From Diprion similis (lineage: Eukaryota > Arthropoda > Insecta > Hymenoptera > Diprionidae), in contig NC_060110.1 in the NCBI RefSeq assembly GCF_021155765.1, positions 22,590,001-22,654,000 on the forward strand: a stretch of 64,000 nucleotides of DNA, read 5' to 3'. A model generated the notes under the pieces. That model did not search any database and was not told the DNA's origin. It saw only the letters and a list, made by a program, of their open reading frames with translations. Position numbers and translations under genes: made by a program. Positions 25,171 to 37,146 of the stretch are shown here, one piece after another; within the stretch, counting starts at the first letter, position 1; each line of letters begins with the position of its first letter.

Positions 25171-28100
25171 CGAGCGAAATTGCTGACCCAGTCTGACAGC
25201 TGAAAACAGCCGCCAAATTTTCCTCTTCATTTTCATCTCGCACTCTCAAGAGCGCACACATTCTCTTCACCCTTCATTCAGTCCATCGATTTCCTGACAT
25301 GGCCCATCCCAGAAATGGATACCGCAACATGGCGCTTTGGGTAATGAGATAACATGTGGATGTGAGGGGCTATCGAATCCTTGGAATGAATAATTCTCAC
25401 TCGACTGAGCAGCCTCTTTTTCAAAGACGTTACAATTCGGATTCTCTTCTTTTCATTCCCCTTTCATCTATGAACCCCCGCATTCCCTCTCCTCGATTTT
25501 TGTATCCAATTCACTAAGGACCGGCGGTTGATCCCTAAGAATTTCTGAGGCACTAAATATCATCCGTCCATGAGTCACAGGGTGATCCTTTCAACCTGAC
25601 ATCCCACTGCAGGTAGAATTTTTATTTGTATGGGAGAGTTTTGGGTTCTATGTATACATTTCGGACCTAAGCAGCTCCTTTGTCCTCTTAGTCTCGTCGC
25701 TTTCGTTCCCGTCCGATTCCAATTCTTTCATAAATTCCCGAGTATTCTCATCGTCTGCGTTTCTTCTCACGTAGTGTCGTTTTATGTCATAAAAAAAGTT
25801 AGAACCTTGGCCCAGTGTATCCTTATGAACGTCGTCGCGAGAAACGCTCGTCGAATAATCAAATCATGTACAGCGGATGATCCAACATTTTTCTCATTAC
25901 ATACACGGGTACACCGAAATAGCAGAAGAAGTGGAGTAAAGGAGAATAAAATATCTTAAGTAACCGCTTTCACAGCTTGCTAGAGAATCCATCGATTCCT
26001 CGGACGATTCCCCATTTCAATCTATTTATCATTCATATCATGGACTCCATCGTCTTCTGTAGGGATTATTTTACGACGGTTATGAAAGGGAGTCGAGACG
26101 AGCTGCAACCCCGTGTGAAAATATTCCAGTTTCTGAACGGGTCTCTTTCTCCCTCTTTCTCCTTCTTCTTCTCCCCATGAGTTCTCTGCCTCCCTCCTTT
26201 TCTTTTCGCTCTCTCTCCGTCTATCCCCATTGGAATATTTATTATCCTCCTCGAGGCTCTGGATTCAAGGTCTGCGTGAGTCTGGAAGTAATTGACCAAG
26301 TACATAATTCAAAATGGCCACCAAGTCTCGCGTGTTTTCTCAACGATAATACATTTCCTCTGTGAATTGCATTTCATCTCCTATCAAAGTAAACGCTGAT
26401 AAAACGAACACGATTACGGTAACCTTTGTTAACTGAGTCTTAGCCCCTGAAATGGACACGAGGAATTGTCAACGAACCGAGAGAATATAACAGTCTGCGC
26501 ACACGCACCTGCTCGAAGCGAGATAAGCCAAAAAATCTCGGCTCTTTTTCTCCCTGCGAAACATTCAATTTCACGAAAACACTTGACCCTTCCACTCGCT
26601 TGAATTCGTGCAACAATTTATGGTGTTAAAGCTGTTTCTGGTCGTTTAATTACTTCGAACTCTTCGGTAGAATTTTCCCGAGTCTAATTTACACGGCCCT
26701 TGAATTACTAGGTTGAAAATAATCACCGTGATTAATTGATCCGATCCCTCCGTGCGGATTAAATCTTGTTAATGTATCTCGTTGCGATTATTCTTCGTCG
26801 ATGGATCAACCCTATAGCTGGCGACACGTTTTGCAGGTGTAAAATATACACGCCCGGCATTTGGTTCCACGAATTTGGGTTACCAATGGCCAATTCTTTC
26901 CCACTTTGAGAACCGGTCAACGAACTTCTTCGCCGGAGGCTCAAAAGAAGCTGGGATAATCGAGCCACGGTCCATCGGCGAGAAAGTTTTGCACCGAGCT
27001 GCTATTGCATCTGAATTCAAGAGCCACGTCCGGATTTTCATCATTCCTTTTACTCCATTTCTCTTCCGATTTATTTACTCATTTTCCCATCACAGAAACA
27101 GGAACATTACGACTCCTTGTCGTCACTTCTTCCCAGCGATTAAAGTCTTACGTTTACGCAGCGGACACTTAAAAGCGACTTTGTATTTTACGACGCTGAC
27201 TGCGAGGACAAGATTGCGACAAAGAGTGTGGCCTGAAGGATTTTTTACGGATATGACAGTAGATCGCGTCTGATTTGAACAATTTCAAGATTTCAAATTT
27301 TAACTTTAGAACTAATTTTCGCTCAATTACACGTGTGCTTTTACGTTTTATAAAATTATTTACGTAGTACAAACTTATGTAAAATTTTCTATAAATTTGT
27401 AATATATTTGAAAGTTTTTTACGTTTGTCGATAGCCAATCAGCGGGTATTGCAATGACGTTGACACTGACCTGGTACGCTAAAATTGAAAAGCGTTGAAC
27501 CATTCAACAGATTCCTAGTAGCTACTCAAAAAATTCTGTTACACGGTCAAACTAATTCTCATATGTATTTAAAAATTTCTCGTTAACGTAATTATGCATT
27601 AGAGAAATGAATATACATCAACTCTGCCTCGATCTAATAAAAAGTAGATTGAAAACTTTCGGCAGTGATTTTAAACTCCAGACGATGGCAAATGTTTCAA
27701 ACTTTTACCGTGCAAGGTAAAAACTTCTCAAAGATCAGGTAGTTAGTTACCCTCGATAATTCCTCTGATCGGCTTTTACCTCTCTCCTTGGACATTATAC
27801 TCCGCGGAAAAACTCTGGGCGAAAAAATTTTCCGTAATAAAAATCGAGTAAAGTAACTTAAAACGAACGAATCGCGTTTCGTCGTGCACGCGTCTTCTAA
27901 TCAGGTTTAAAAGAGAACCAGCTAATCCAGTGGCCGACTGCGAGTTTCTGGAATCACGGCTTGGCCCAAGACCTGAACACGATGCGCCTCTGCCGTGGAT
28001 CGTGGAACGTGACGTACCTGGTGGAGGTGAGAGGTCACTTGGTGTGCCGGTATAACTTCTCAGCTCCAAGACCCACGAGACGACGAGTCGCGATGTTAGA

Positions 28101-29875
28101 CGCACCAGCTAGAACCGCTCGCTCTTTGCCAAGAGGTTCAAGTTCTTACCAAGTGATTAAAGTAGCCTAACCAAGGGTTTCCAAACTACCGCAAGGCATC
28201 GCGTACCAAAATCACAGTGCATAGAGGACGACGTAGACCGAATCACTGATCACCGTGATCCACTTTCGTACGCGATGCAGTTACTTATTTCATTACGTTG
28301 CGTCATTCGGTACGAGAGAGAATAATTTTTACATGTGGATTTGGAAACCACTGCACTTGGGAATAGATCGTTGTTTTTGTGGGGAAATGACAGGTATAAG
28401 TGTTTCATTTGGAAGAATAAACTATTAATTTTCATCGCGTTTCTTTGGGCAGATATATCACTTGTGGGAATATATTACCGAGCTTGGATAGTCGACAAGT
28501 GAGAAAAATCATCAATTTCATGCTTTGACAACTATTTTTTTGTATTTAATAACGCAGATGTATTGATTCCAAAACAAAAATTTATCGAATTTCAACTAGC
28601 TGTTCCAATTCTGTGGAATGAAACCATTTTGGCTTCTAAGTTTGTTGAACACAATGCAAACCAAAGCATGAGGAGTGTAGAATTTTCTCCATGTATAATG
28701 GGTATCGTGTTAAGCGGTGGAAAGCAAGGATCCAGCTAATTTTTAGTCTGAGTTGAAATTATCAATGAACATCGAGAAATGAACAAACCGAAGCATGTAG
28801 ACGAGGCTGAATTCGGATCGTTAGGATGTCGGGACCTACGTGAAGCAACTCACGATCACTGAAACGAAATTTTTCAATCAAAGTGAACGGAAGGTTTCCT
28901 CCGGTAACGTGATTTCTGACTATACACACGATGCAGGCCAATCAAGATCGATTCGTAATTCAAATTAGAGGGTCAGCGTGCTGCTATCCTCTCATTCCTA
29001 TTCTAAAAATGAGGCTGGTGTGATTTTCGAGGAATTAACATTCCACGATTCGTATAAACGTAAGTACGTGTCCATCTTAAATTCGTAGATCACACACGCC
29101 ATAAAATAATAATATTGAATATGCTCCTCTTTGCTTAACGTATATTTTATTTGATGATATATATGTTATACAATTCTTTTTATTAATGCTGCATTTTTTT
29201 TTTTTTTTTTGTTCTTGCACGTGTAATTTTTGACAATTTATCAACCAGCTGGAAATATGTTCGTGACTATATCTGGAACCCTCGGTGTTGAACAGCAGCG
29301 GAAATATGTCCGATTAAGGACTGTTAGAGAAATGGTTTAAATGCTAGACAAAGAAATGAGAGTTTGTAATTCGTAGAAATTATAATCACCAAACGATTAG
29401 TCAGAGAAAAATTATTCAAACGTATTCTTAAACTAATTGATTTCAGTGAACTCTGTTTTCCTTTACGTGATTCAAACCCATTGTTCACAGTTCTGCTCAT
29501 TGCCTTTAATAAAGCATTTAATAATTCTTTTTCTTGATAAAAATGACTACATTTTTCACCATATTTGGTTTGTTTGCATAAACAATGTCAGCGAACTCAG
29601 CGAATATCCTTCGTACCCTTCCTGTTTGCGAATGAATAATGCAGGTTCAAATTTTCACTCGCAGAATGACCGCAGTGTTGGTTTTTCAGAGAAATAACTC
29701 GCTAGAAACGCGATAAATACACCAAAGTCCATTTGTATCCAAGCAATTTTTCTTCATCATGCGTGTTGCGCAGAATTCTTGTAATTCCTAATATCCGCGA
29801 CAAAAACGGTTTCTGTTGACACGAAATTGTGGGTGCAGCCTAATGGCTAGAACTACATTAGAAACCTTTGTCAAA

Positions 29876-30224
29876 TTATTGGACGCAATTTCCTTCGGGC
29901 TTTAAGAAATCGGTGTTCAACTGCAACTCAGACCAAATGGTGAACAGTCGAAGTCCATCTTGATTTGCTAGTTCCTCCCGGATCATCCGTCCATCCCACA
30001 AAATATACGCAGAGCATTGATTTTGTGCCAAAATGTCGACTGAGTTCGACGCTATTGTTACACACACTTTCATGCGGTCCGCATGCGATAAGCCTGCACG
30101 GAATTCCGTTCACCACATCAATCATTTTACCGACTGTGTTGCTTAATTGGTTTGTTGCACACAAATGCGCAGGAATATCGTACGGATGCACGTTTATACC
30201 GTTGCAAGTTTCGTCTGATAACCG
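29876..30224 (-). pseudogene. Possible decayed coding fragment, unidentified
   Basis: On the minus strand a frame is open from about 30224 down to 29928, with composition like real protein at its start ('HPYDIPAHLCATNQLSNTVG'). Near 30070 the protein-like character seems to pass to the +1-shifted frame, open 30073-29876 ('LFTIWSELQLNTDFLKPEGN'). This looks like one ancestral reading broken by a single-base change. There is no start context, no splice sites at the ends and no recognised domain. It could be a chance open region, a transposon relic or a retained exon of an unknown gene. No function is proposed. Confidence 0.25.
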
Positions 30225-30330
30225 CGGTCATTTCTAGATTATATAAAAAAATCCTGCTTAAAAGTAATATCAAATAGATAATGGCAACGTTTCTTCAAAT
30301 CGATTGGGAAGGAAAAGTCCTGTGAAGGTA

Positions 30331-30600
30331 AGTTTTTTCAAGATTTTTTTTTTATTCTTTACGATCTAAGATAAATTGACAAATTTTTTCAGACTAATTT
30401 ATTTCGAAATGATGGCGCTGCAAAATTTTATTCTTTGATTTTTGTCAAGATTTGAAACCTGTACGCTACACTTCTAGCAGATGTAGCTTCGCCATTTTGA
30501 AATATTTTTGTTTAAAAAAATTTGTCTATATGCCTTACATTGTATACTTTAAAATATACTTTTTCAATTTCTTTGCAAAAAAGAAAATCTTGAGAAAACT
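30331..30600. mobile_element. Foldback MITE, about 270 bp
   Basis: The ends AGTTTTTTCAAGATTTT and, reverse-complemented from the right, AGTTTTCTCAAGATTTT pair. Deeper inside, GACAAATTTTTTCAGAC… with ATTTCGAAATG on the left pairs with GACAAATTTTTTTAAAC… with ATTTCAAAATG on the right. Most of the element can therefore fold on itself. TA lies directly before the left end and one base after the right end, suggesting a TA target. There is no coding capacity. Confidence 0.65.
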
Positions 30601-32080
30601 ATAAAGTGATTTGCAATTAGCCATTCGTAATTTCGCGAAATTTGAAATGGTCAGAGAGTTTGAACAGATAACTTGATCGTCAATTCGATAATTTGAACGT
30701 GCAGGTATAACAACGAGCTAATTAAATTGGCGAACCCTGAGCAAACAAGGGCTTGGCAGCGATGCTACTATCTTCAAGATGGATGAGAACAAGACGCGAG
30801 GGGGTTTGCAGAAGGTTTGATATCCGATTACTGTCACGTTACGTGGACGGAAAAAAGTTGACTCAGTGTAATAATACATCGCAATAATTACGTGTACATA
30901 ACGTTAGTCCTATATGGAATATGGTTTCCGCATTTATTTTACGGCAGATAAAAGTTTCTATCCATCCACGCAAAATGACGGCGTGACATGCGGAAGAGTA
31001 AAATTAGGTATTAATAACGGAGGCAAATATTCGCGGGATGTATGTAAAATTGACTCGTAAAAAAAGCAAATTACGAATTAAACGATCCCTTTTCTTTACT
31101 CGTTTGGGGGACAAAGTTGCGGCGACACTTTTGTCAAGCTAATTACATGAGGGGTATTGTACCATCGCAAAGACGATAATTTGAAAGTAACGATATATAT
31201 CGTGCCAGAGACTTGAAACACAAAAATACAATTACAAAAACTATCGTTCAACAGACAAAACGTTACAGCTTGTATTTATTACGCAGTTGTGCAATCGAGC
31301 TCGCTATATAAGTGGAATGTCGTATATGTTAAGAAATTGCGAATAGTCGATACAAATGTCGTACCTCAATTGGGGTTTTGAAATCGGTGATAAAGAAGGT
31401 TACGAGATAAAGAGGTTGGAAGAAATAAAAAGAGAAGATAATAAACCGAACAAGAAAAAAAAATAAAACAAGAAACACCGAATGTCTTTTTAACGACCTG
31501 ACGAAATCGTTTAAAATTCGTTTTACGTGCGTATTATATTTTATTTAACCTGCGTAGTGAGACGAGAATTATATGAAAACCGGCTGAGAACTGTCTTGCA
31601 AAACTACTTGATATGAACTTCACGTGAATCGAATGAAGACTGTGCTTTTACAGAAATGTCTTTTCCCAAGCCTCAGCACCCCTCGAATCAAATCCTCGTC
31701 CAGTTTGAACCTATTTTCCTTTCACCCAAAAACTACTCGCCGTCTCCAAAGTCTGCGCGATTGACGATCTATGCACAGAATTCACCTTCCGATCGATCCG
31801 TTAATCGACGTATCGATCATCGGCTGATAAACGATGTATAAAACGATGTAAAGACGCGTCTGCATCTGCAACCGAAAGAACCTGACACTAAGCACCGCGA
31901 TATCGGCTGATGTCAAAAGGCGATGTAGGCATCTCATTAAAAGTTAACAGACTACGAATAGCAACATGGCGCTACGAGCAGTTGTTCTAGGATGTCATAT
32001 TGACAGGAGAAATCAGAGCCACTGAATGGAGCGTGGCTCAGTGACGTGGGAATGCTGTTGCCTCTCGGTTGAGTGAAGAT

Positions 32081-32098
32081 AAAAAAAAAAAAAAAAAA
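32081..32098 (+). repeat. A18 tract
   Basis: Preceded at 32033-32070 by GTGGCTCAGTGACGTGG and CTCTCGGTTGAG, which faintly resemble the A and B boxes of a tRNA promoter. A tRNA-derived SINE tail is possible but unproven. Confidence 0.6.
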
Positions 32099-33029
32099 GT
32101 ATGGAAAAAAGTAACGTGAGCAAATGCAGAGGGGCAGACGTATGTACGTCGGTTCATCCGCTAGGCTTCTTGTTTATTCCTTTTTCCAATCTTCGCCCGA
32201 TAATCGAACGTTCAAACCGAACGAAGAACTTCATCTCATCGTAGATTCGAAACTTCGACTTGAACACCGACTTCTATACCTGTATTGAAATTATTCCACT
32301 GTAAATCTTCTCCCCGGGTATTGAAACTGTGACGAAGCCAGCCAGTTATGGATTGTGATGTATTTGCATATTAAAGCGGCCGACTCTAAATCGTGAGGTA
32401 ATCGTAGACGGAAGATTTTTAGTATACGATGAGGCATTTTTCCTAATAGAATTGACTCTTGGGATCATGATTCATCGTTATAAGGTGCACGTGCTGCTGT
32501 TATTGATTAGCTGATTAGTAACTACAAGCAATTCAAAGAATCGACGCACAGTATCTACCGCACCCACGAATGGATCAAGGTGGTTCCGTCATTCGTGAGG
32601 CTTGGATCGATCAAATTTTACATCCAAAGGTACCTCAACTCACAGTCACGGAATTTGACGTCACGGAGTCTTTTATGATTGCAAGTCGTGTTAGTCGAGG
32701 TAAGCTTTGAGGTGTGAAAAGTCATCGTAATCGCAAAGTACGTCGATCGAACGATTATGAATATAACAAAGAATTGAAGAATGAAATGGGATTTAGTGAA
32801 AGAGGATCAATAGGCAAATAGGCATCACAGATCGATTAATACACATTTGACTTCATGTATGTACACATGATGGTATCGGTGAGAAAACATTACCAGCTTT
32901 CGCTAAGCTTTCGACCGAGGATCGGCAATTACTCGAGTCTCGTTCGATCTAATCACCGACCAGCATTCAGATAGCATGAGGTACATTGTTAAATGAGGTG
33001 ACTCGCTGAAAGATCAAAGATTGAAAAGC

Positions 33030-33164
33030 ACGGAGAAGCCTAGTGGTTAGCGGATTGAAATCTTAGGGGAATCGACTATCTGCTGAAAACGGGTATCGGA
33101 AACTCGTTAGGATATAAAATCCCCTGGCGCAAAAGTGCAAAAGGGAATAGGGATGAAAAGGGTG

Positions 33165-33198
<34 letters not shown>
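33030..33198 (+). repeat. Possible tRNA-derived SINE with A31 tail
   Basis: AGCCTAGTGGTTAGCG at about 33039 resembles a tRNA A box as found in insect SINE heads (…CAGTGGTTAGCG…). About 110 bp downstream is an uninterrupted run of 31 A (33168-33198). A clear B box and flanking target duplications were not found, so the SINE assignment is weak; the A-tract itself is certain. Confidence 0.3.
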
Positions 33199-33200
<2 letters not shown>

Positions 33201-34425
33201 CTGAAGAAGATGGAAAAAGAATACACCGACAAATTGTCGAGCAAAAAAGGACTCTCCAGCTCTTGAATTTTTTCAGACCGTAGCTGCGTTACTTTCCGCC
33301 ACGTTACGGTGTTTTAATATGCACGTTATTATATCCCATAAAGCTCTAAGATATGCGCGGCAAAAAACGAATGCTGCATATCCAGGAGCAGATAAAAAGC
33401 GCATCAAAGCTGGTCGCTTCTCTTAACGTCACGTACAATGTATCTCATTTCAATTATCTTCTTCAACAGGGAATGCACGAGGCATTGATATTCATATTTA
33501 AAAAATCACCGTCTTGCTTCGAACAAGACTCGCCGATCGTTTCCTGGTGGTTATTCGTAGCAGGTATCGTTCGAACGGAAGCTATTCTTGCGGGCACTTA
33601 TACCGGTTGTTACTCTCCAAGATAAAATCTTGGACTCCAGGCTTTGGCTCTGCTCGAATCCGATCTTCTTATTGGTATTAATCGTTTCGGAATAAAAAGT
33701 CGTCTCGCCTTTAACGATCGAATACCGACTACTGTGTCGTTCCGTAAATCGTTCATCCGTGCTTCCGAAATGGTACTCATCCGAATAATTCGTAACGCCC
33801 AGCCGCCAAATATTCAATGATCGAGGTAAATGATCGAGCACCAAGTCTGCACTATCTTACCAACAGAAACCAGACGTGACGCTGACGGTGCAGGTAATTC
33901 AACAAGGATCATCTTACGGGTATAAATAAACTCAGCGATAGTAAAATGGGCGTCTGATTTACTCAGTCAAGTGATTATGACCATCGTGATCGGTACGGCG
34001 ATTTTTTTTTTCAGTACAAAGTGAACCCCAAAGATTCACCATCGCTAATCGTAAGATCGATCTCTAGGATGTATTACTCACAAGTTTAAGGGTCCGCTAA
34101 CGAGGTTCGGCGATCGGCAAAGGACCAGGCCTCGGCAAGACGAGCTGGTTGACCCTGATTAAAGTCTTTCGCACGTTCCTGGTGCGACGATAGCGTCAAC
34201 CATGATAAACACACGTGTGCAAAAGTTGCGAAACAACTCCAGGAACATACACAACACTGTTAAAAATCGTCTTCTGGCACTTCGATCTTCTCACAAGTGA
34301 TCTCCTCACTTGCTCCTCGAAGAATAAAGAGGATCCCAACTTTCGATCCCTCAAAATTTTTTTCAAAATTCCAAAATTTCAGATCACTCTCGATCCTCTC
34401 GGTTTGACGGACGCAAGAAGCAACT

Positions 34426-34620
34426 GTGGATGCCTACTTTCCTCGCGCGACTCTCGTTCGTAGTCCGTACCTCCCGGTGGGTGACGGTGAACTGCTGCGT
34501 CCCGCTAAGAACTCCGGCAGGCCGTCGAGCCGGGACCAGAACCCGGGCCGAGCCGGGCCGAAGCGCGAAGCTGCGGCCGGGGATGGCGAACGGATCGCAA
34601 ACTTACTCCAAATGGTAACG
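34426..34620. promoter_or_regulatory. CpG-dense GC-rich patch
   Basis: The centre (about 34490-34590) is rich in CCGGGC/GCCGGG/CGAGCC words, in sharp contrast to the AT-rich flanks. Frames on both strands are open through it. It could be a promoter or first exon. On the minus strand an ATG at 34643 opens a 31-bp frame that runs into a GTAAGT donor; on the plus strand the open frame runs into GTAACG at 34615. Which is used, if any, is unknown. Confidence 0.3.
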
Positions 34621-34956
34621 AAACAATGCCGATTCATTACGAAGTAGTTAACCCCTCGACGATACCCTTCATCGATGGGGTGCAGTTCGACCTGGAGAGC
34701 CACAAGGTTGTTTTAGGCAAGTCGCCTTGGATCACGTGACGAGGTGATCTTGATCTTGATCTTCATCTTCTGCCGTTTCGATACTTCGTCAGGATTAATT
34801 GCGGCGCATCAGCAAGGACGAGTGGCTAGTTACTTACGTAGGTAAGGATTGTTCTTTATCTTGTATAATCCGGGGCTTTTTATGCGTCTGTGCAGAGTTT
34901 AGAGGCAGACAGAAATACCGACGGTTCTTTCTCACGGTCTTTATTATCTTCGACAG

Positions 34957-35035
34957 TTTTTTTTTTTTTTTTTTTTTTTTTTTCATTTCTTTGGTGATAT
35001 TGAAAGGGACTGGATTTTTTTTTTTTTTTTTTTTT
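34957..35035. repeat. Two poly(T) tracts (T27 and T21)
   Basis: Runs of 27 T at 34957-34983 and 21 T at 35015-35035 are separated by about 30 bp. They read as A-tails on the minus strand and may be tails of retroposed fragments. Confidence 0.8.
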
Positions 35036-37119
35036 GCTTCACTTTTGAAAGTTTTCTGAGGTAGAAAGAATTGTTCTTCTCTGAACAATTTATATTTTAT
35101 GTTTTATTCTTTTATATATACTCGTATATATGTATTTACTTATGTAATTTGAAATACTCGATTATATAACTTTTGACAAAGAATTTCATGACGATATAAT
35201 ATATTTATATATATTGCAAAATAAAGATCAAGAAAATGTAGAAAAAAAAATTAGAGTCGGAAATTGATGATCGATTCCTTTCTTTCTGCACCGTTATATA
35301 GACGGTCGGGTTTTTGCTGACAGTTTATTTTTCATTAATATTTCCAAATCGTGATTACCACACGAGCATTTACGGTGTATTATTTCTCAATGTAAATAAC
35401 CTCAGATAAATTTTGATTCCGACATTTTGACCGGGGATCACGTAAATCACTGGATTTTTCAAATTGAAAAAATAAAGTGAAATTGTTTTTTTAATATTCC
35501 GAGTCGAATGAGGTGGCACTTAAAGAATTGAGGAGAGTAAAAATTATTCTATTTTGCGTCTTAAATTGAATCTATTCCAACCTGATTATATATTTAATCG
35601 ATAGCGAACAATTGAGATTCAAATATGGAATTCGTGAAACAGTAAGCCGATTTTTTATCTGAGATTTTTCACTGAATCTTTTAATGAATTCAATTTATCT
35701 CGTCGAGCAGTGCGAGCCATGGGTAATTTCTCACGCGATTATCGCTAATCGTCAAATGTCCGCAAGTAATTCCGATTAATCAGTTCTGTTGAAGTTTACA
35801 GTAATAAGTATCGAGTTGCGTAATAAATTGCCTCTTCATTTTTCCTTCAACTCATGTGTCATACCGACGTACAAAATTGTATTGCTATAGAAATTTCTAG
35901 CTGCTGGGAATCTTTTCAAGGTTAAAACCGCAGCCGAATGCGTCATTGCAGTCAATTGTACGACGCATGAGTTGTACAACTTATGTAGCCGCAAGCCAAC
36001 TTAACGACCGACAAACGCGATAACCGATTTGTGAAAATCCTTGCACTTTACCGACCCAACTGATTTTAATATTCGCAAATTTCAACGACACTTAGCACTG
36101 ACAACCTCGAAATCCCTTTTTAACTTCCTGTTTCTCTTTTTTCAGAGACTAAAAGAAATTATTGCAATTACCCCGGAAATAAAAAGTTGGGTTTTCAGCC
36201 TGAATTCCAAAAAATATAATGAAAATGATAATATCTTGAGAATGGATGGATGAATTCGAAGGAAAATTGGTACTATGACTAACTTAGAATTTTAGAAATC
36301 CAAAATGTCGAATGCAATATAGTGGAATTTTTTTTTACAAATATTCAGGCTTTAATAAGAATTTATAAGTGGAGGTTTCTTGGGTCACCGATAACGAATC
36401 CAAACTTAGACTTTCAAAATTAGTATTAATAAATTCATTATAGTGATCCAAAATCCAAAAAAATCGTCACATTTCCATGTAATATGGTTCCCCAGAGATT
36501 TTAAACCGTTAATTACGAATCTGACTTTGTAGTTAAAAATTCTAATTGAAAGTTGATATTTTTTTTCCTGTTAACTTGGAACCTATAGCGTGAAAACGGG
36601 AAGTTCGTGAACAGCCTAGAGCCGCTTGTTCTTTTAGAGGTTCATCTTCCGTTTGTTCATCGACTTTGGGGAATGCCGGTCTGGTGTTTTCACCCGCATG
36701 ACGAAGTGTCACGAGCGCAAAAACAATCAAAAAGGTGCTTTTTACTTTCGTTTGATAATCAGTTCGACCTAGTATTGTAGCCCAAAGGTGTGTAGGCGGT
36801 TTCAAGAGTGTGGGCAGCTCGGTGAGCTGCTTTGTTAATTAAACTCGGCTCAGTGCGCTCGGTGAATTCATTCGAATTAGGCCAGCCTTCTAGCCCACCT
36901 GCAGATCGCCGTGCTCAGACGCGTTTTCCGCTGATAATTACGCGTTGAACAATCAACGATTATATGTGGGATCGTCGTGTATGTCGGTGGAAATAAAACA
37001 AAACGAAGTAGGGAAACTCGATTCATTACGATGAAAACTAAAACGACAAGGAGGGAATAAAAGAGAAGATTTTACTCAAAACTGCAGGAAAAATAGGAAA
37101 CATCAAATTTTTTTGTAAA

Positions 37120-37146
37120 ATATATATATATATATATATATATATA
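37120..37146. repeat. (TA)n microsatellite
   Basis: Thirteen uninterrupted TA units in an AT-rich setting. Confidence 0.9.

Larger units (their letters stand above)
21880..29875. other. Gene-poor stretch with scattered simple repeats
   Basis: No recognised gene. It contains a (GAT)n tract at 22358-22382 and a (TTC)n tract at 25143-25170. A short frame at 23009-23206 (+) is very basic and a segment at 27906-28168 (+) is open on both strands; neither could be assigned. AT content rises between 27240 and 27650 and again between 28440 and 29600. Confidence 0.5.

Noticed and set aside
33035..33110. tRNA gene
   Set aside because: Only an A-box-like word is present; no acceptor stem or B box fits a tRNA fold.
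34799..35088. Open frames rich in Phe (+) or Lys (-)
   Set aside because: They are produced entirely by the two poly(T) tracts.
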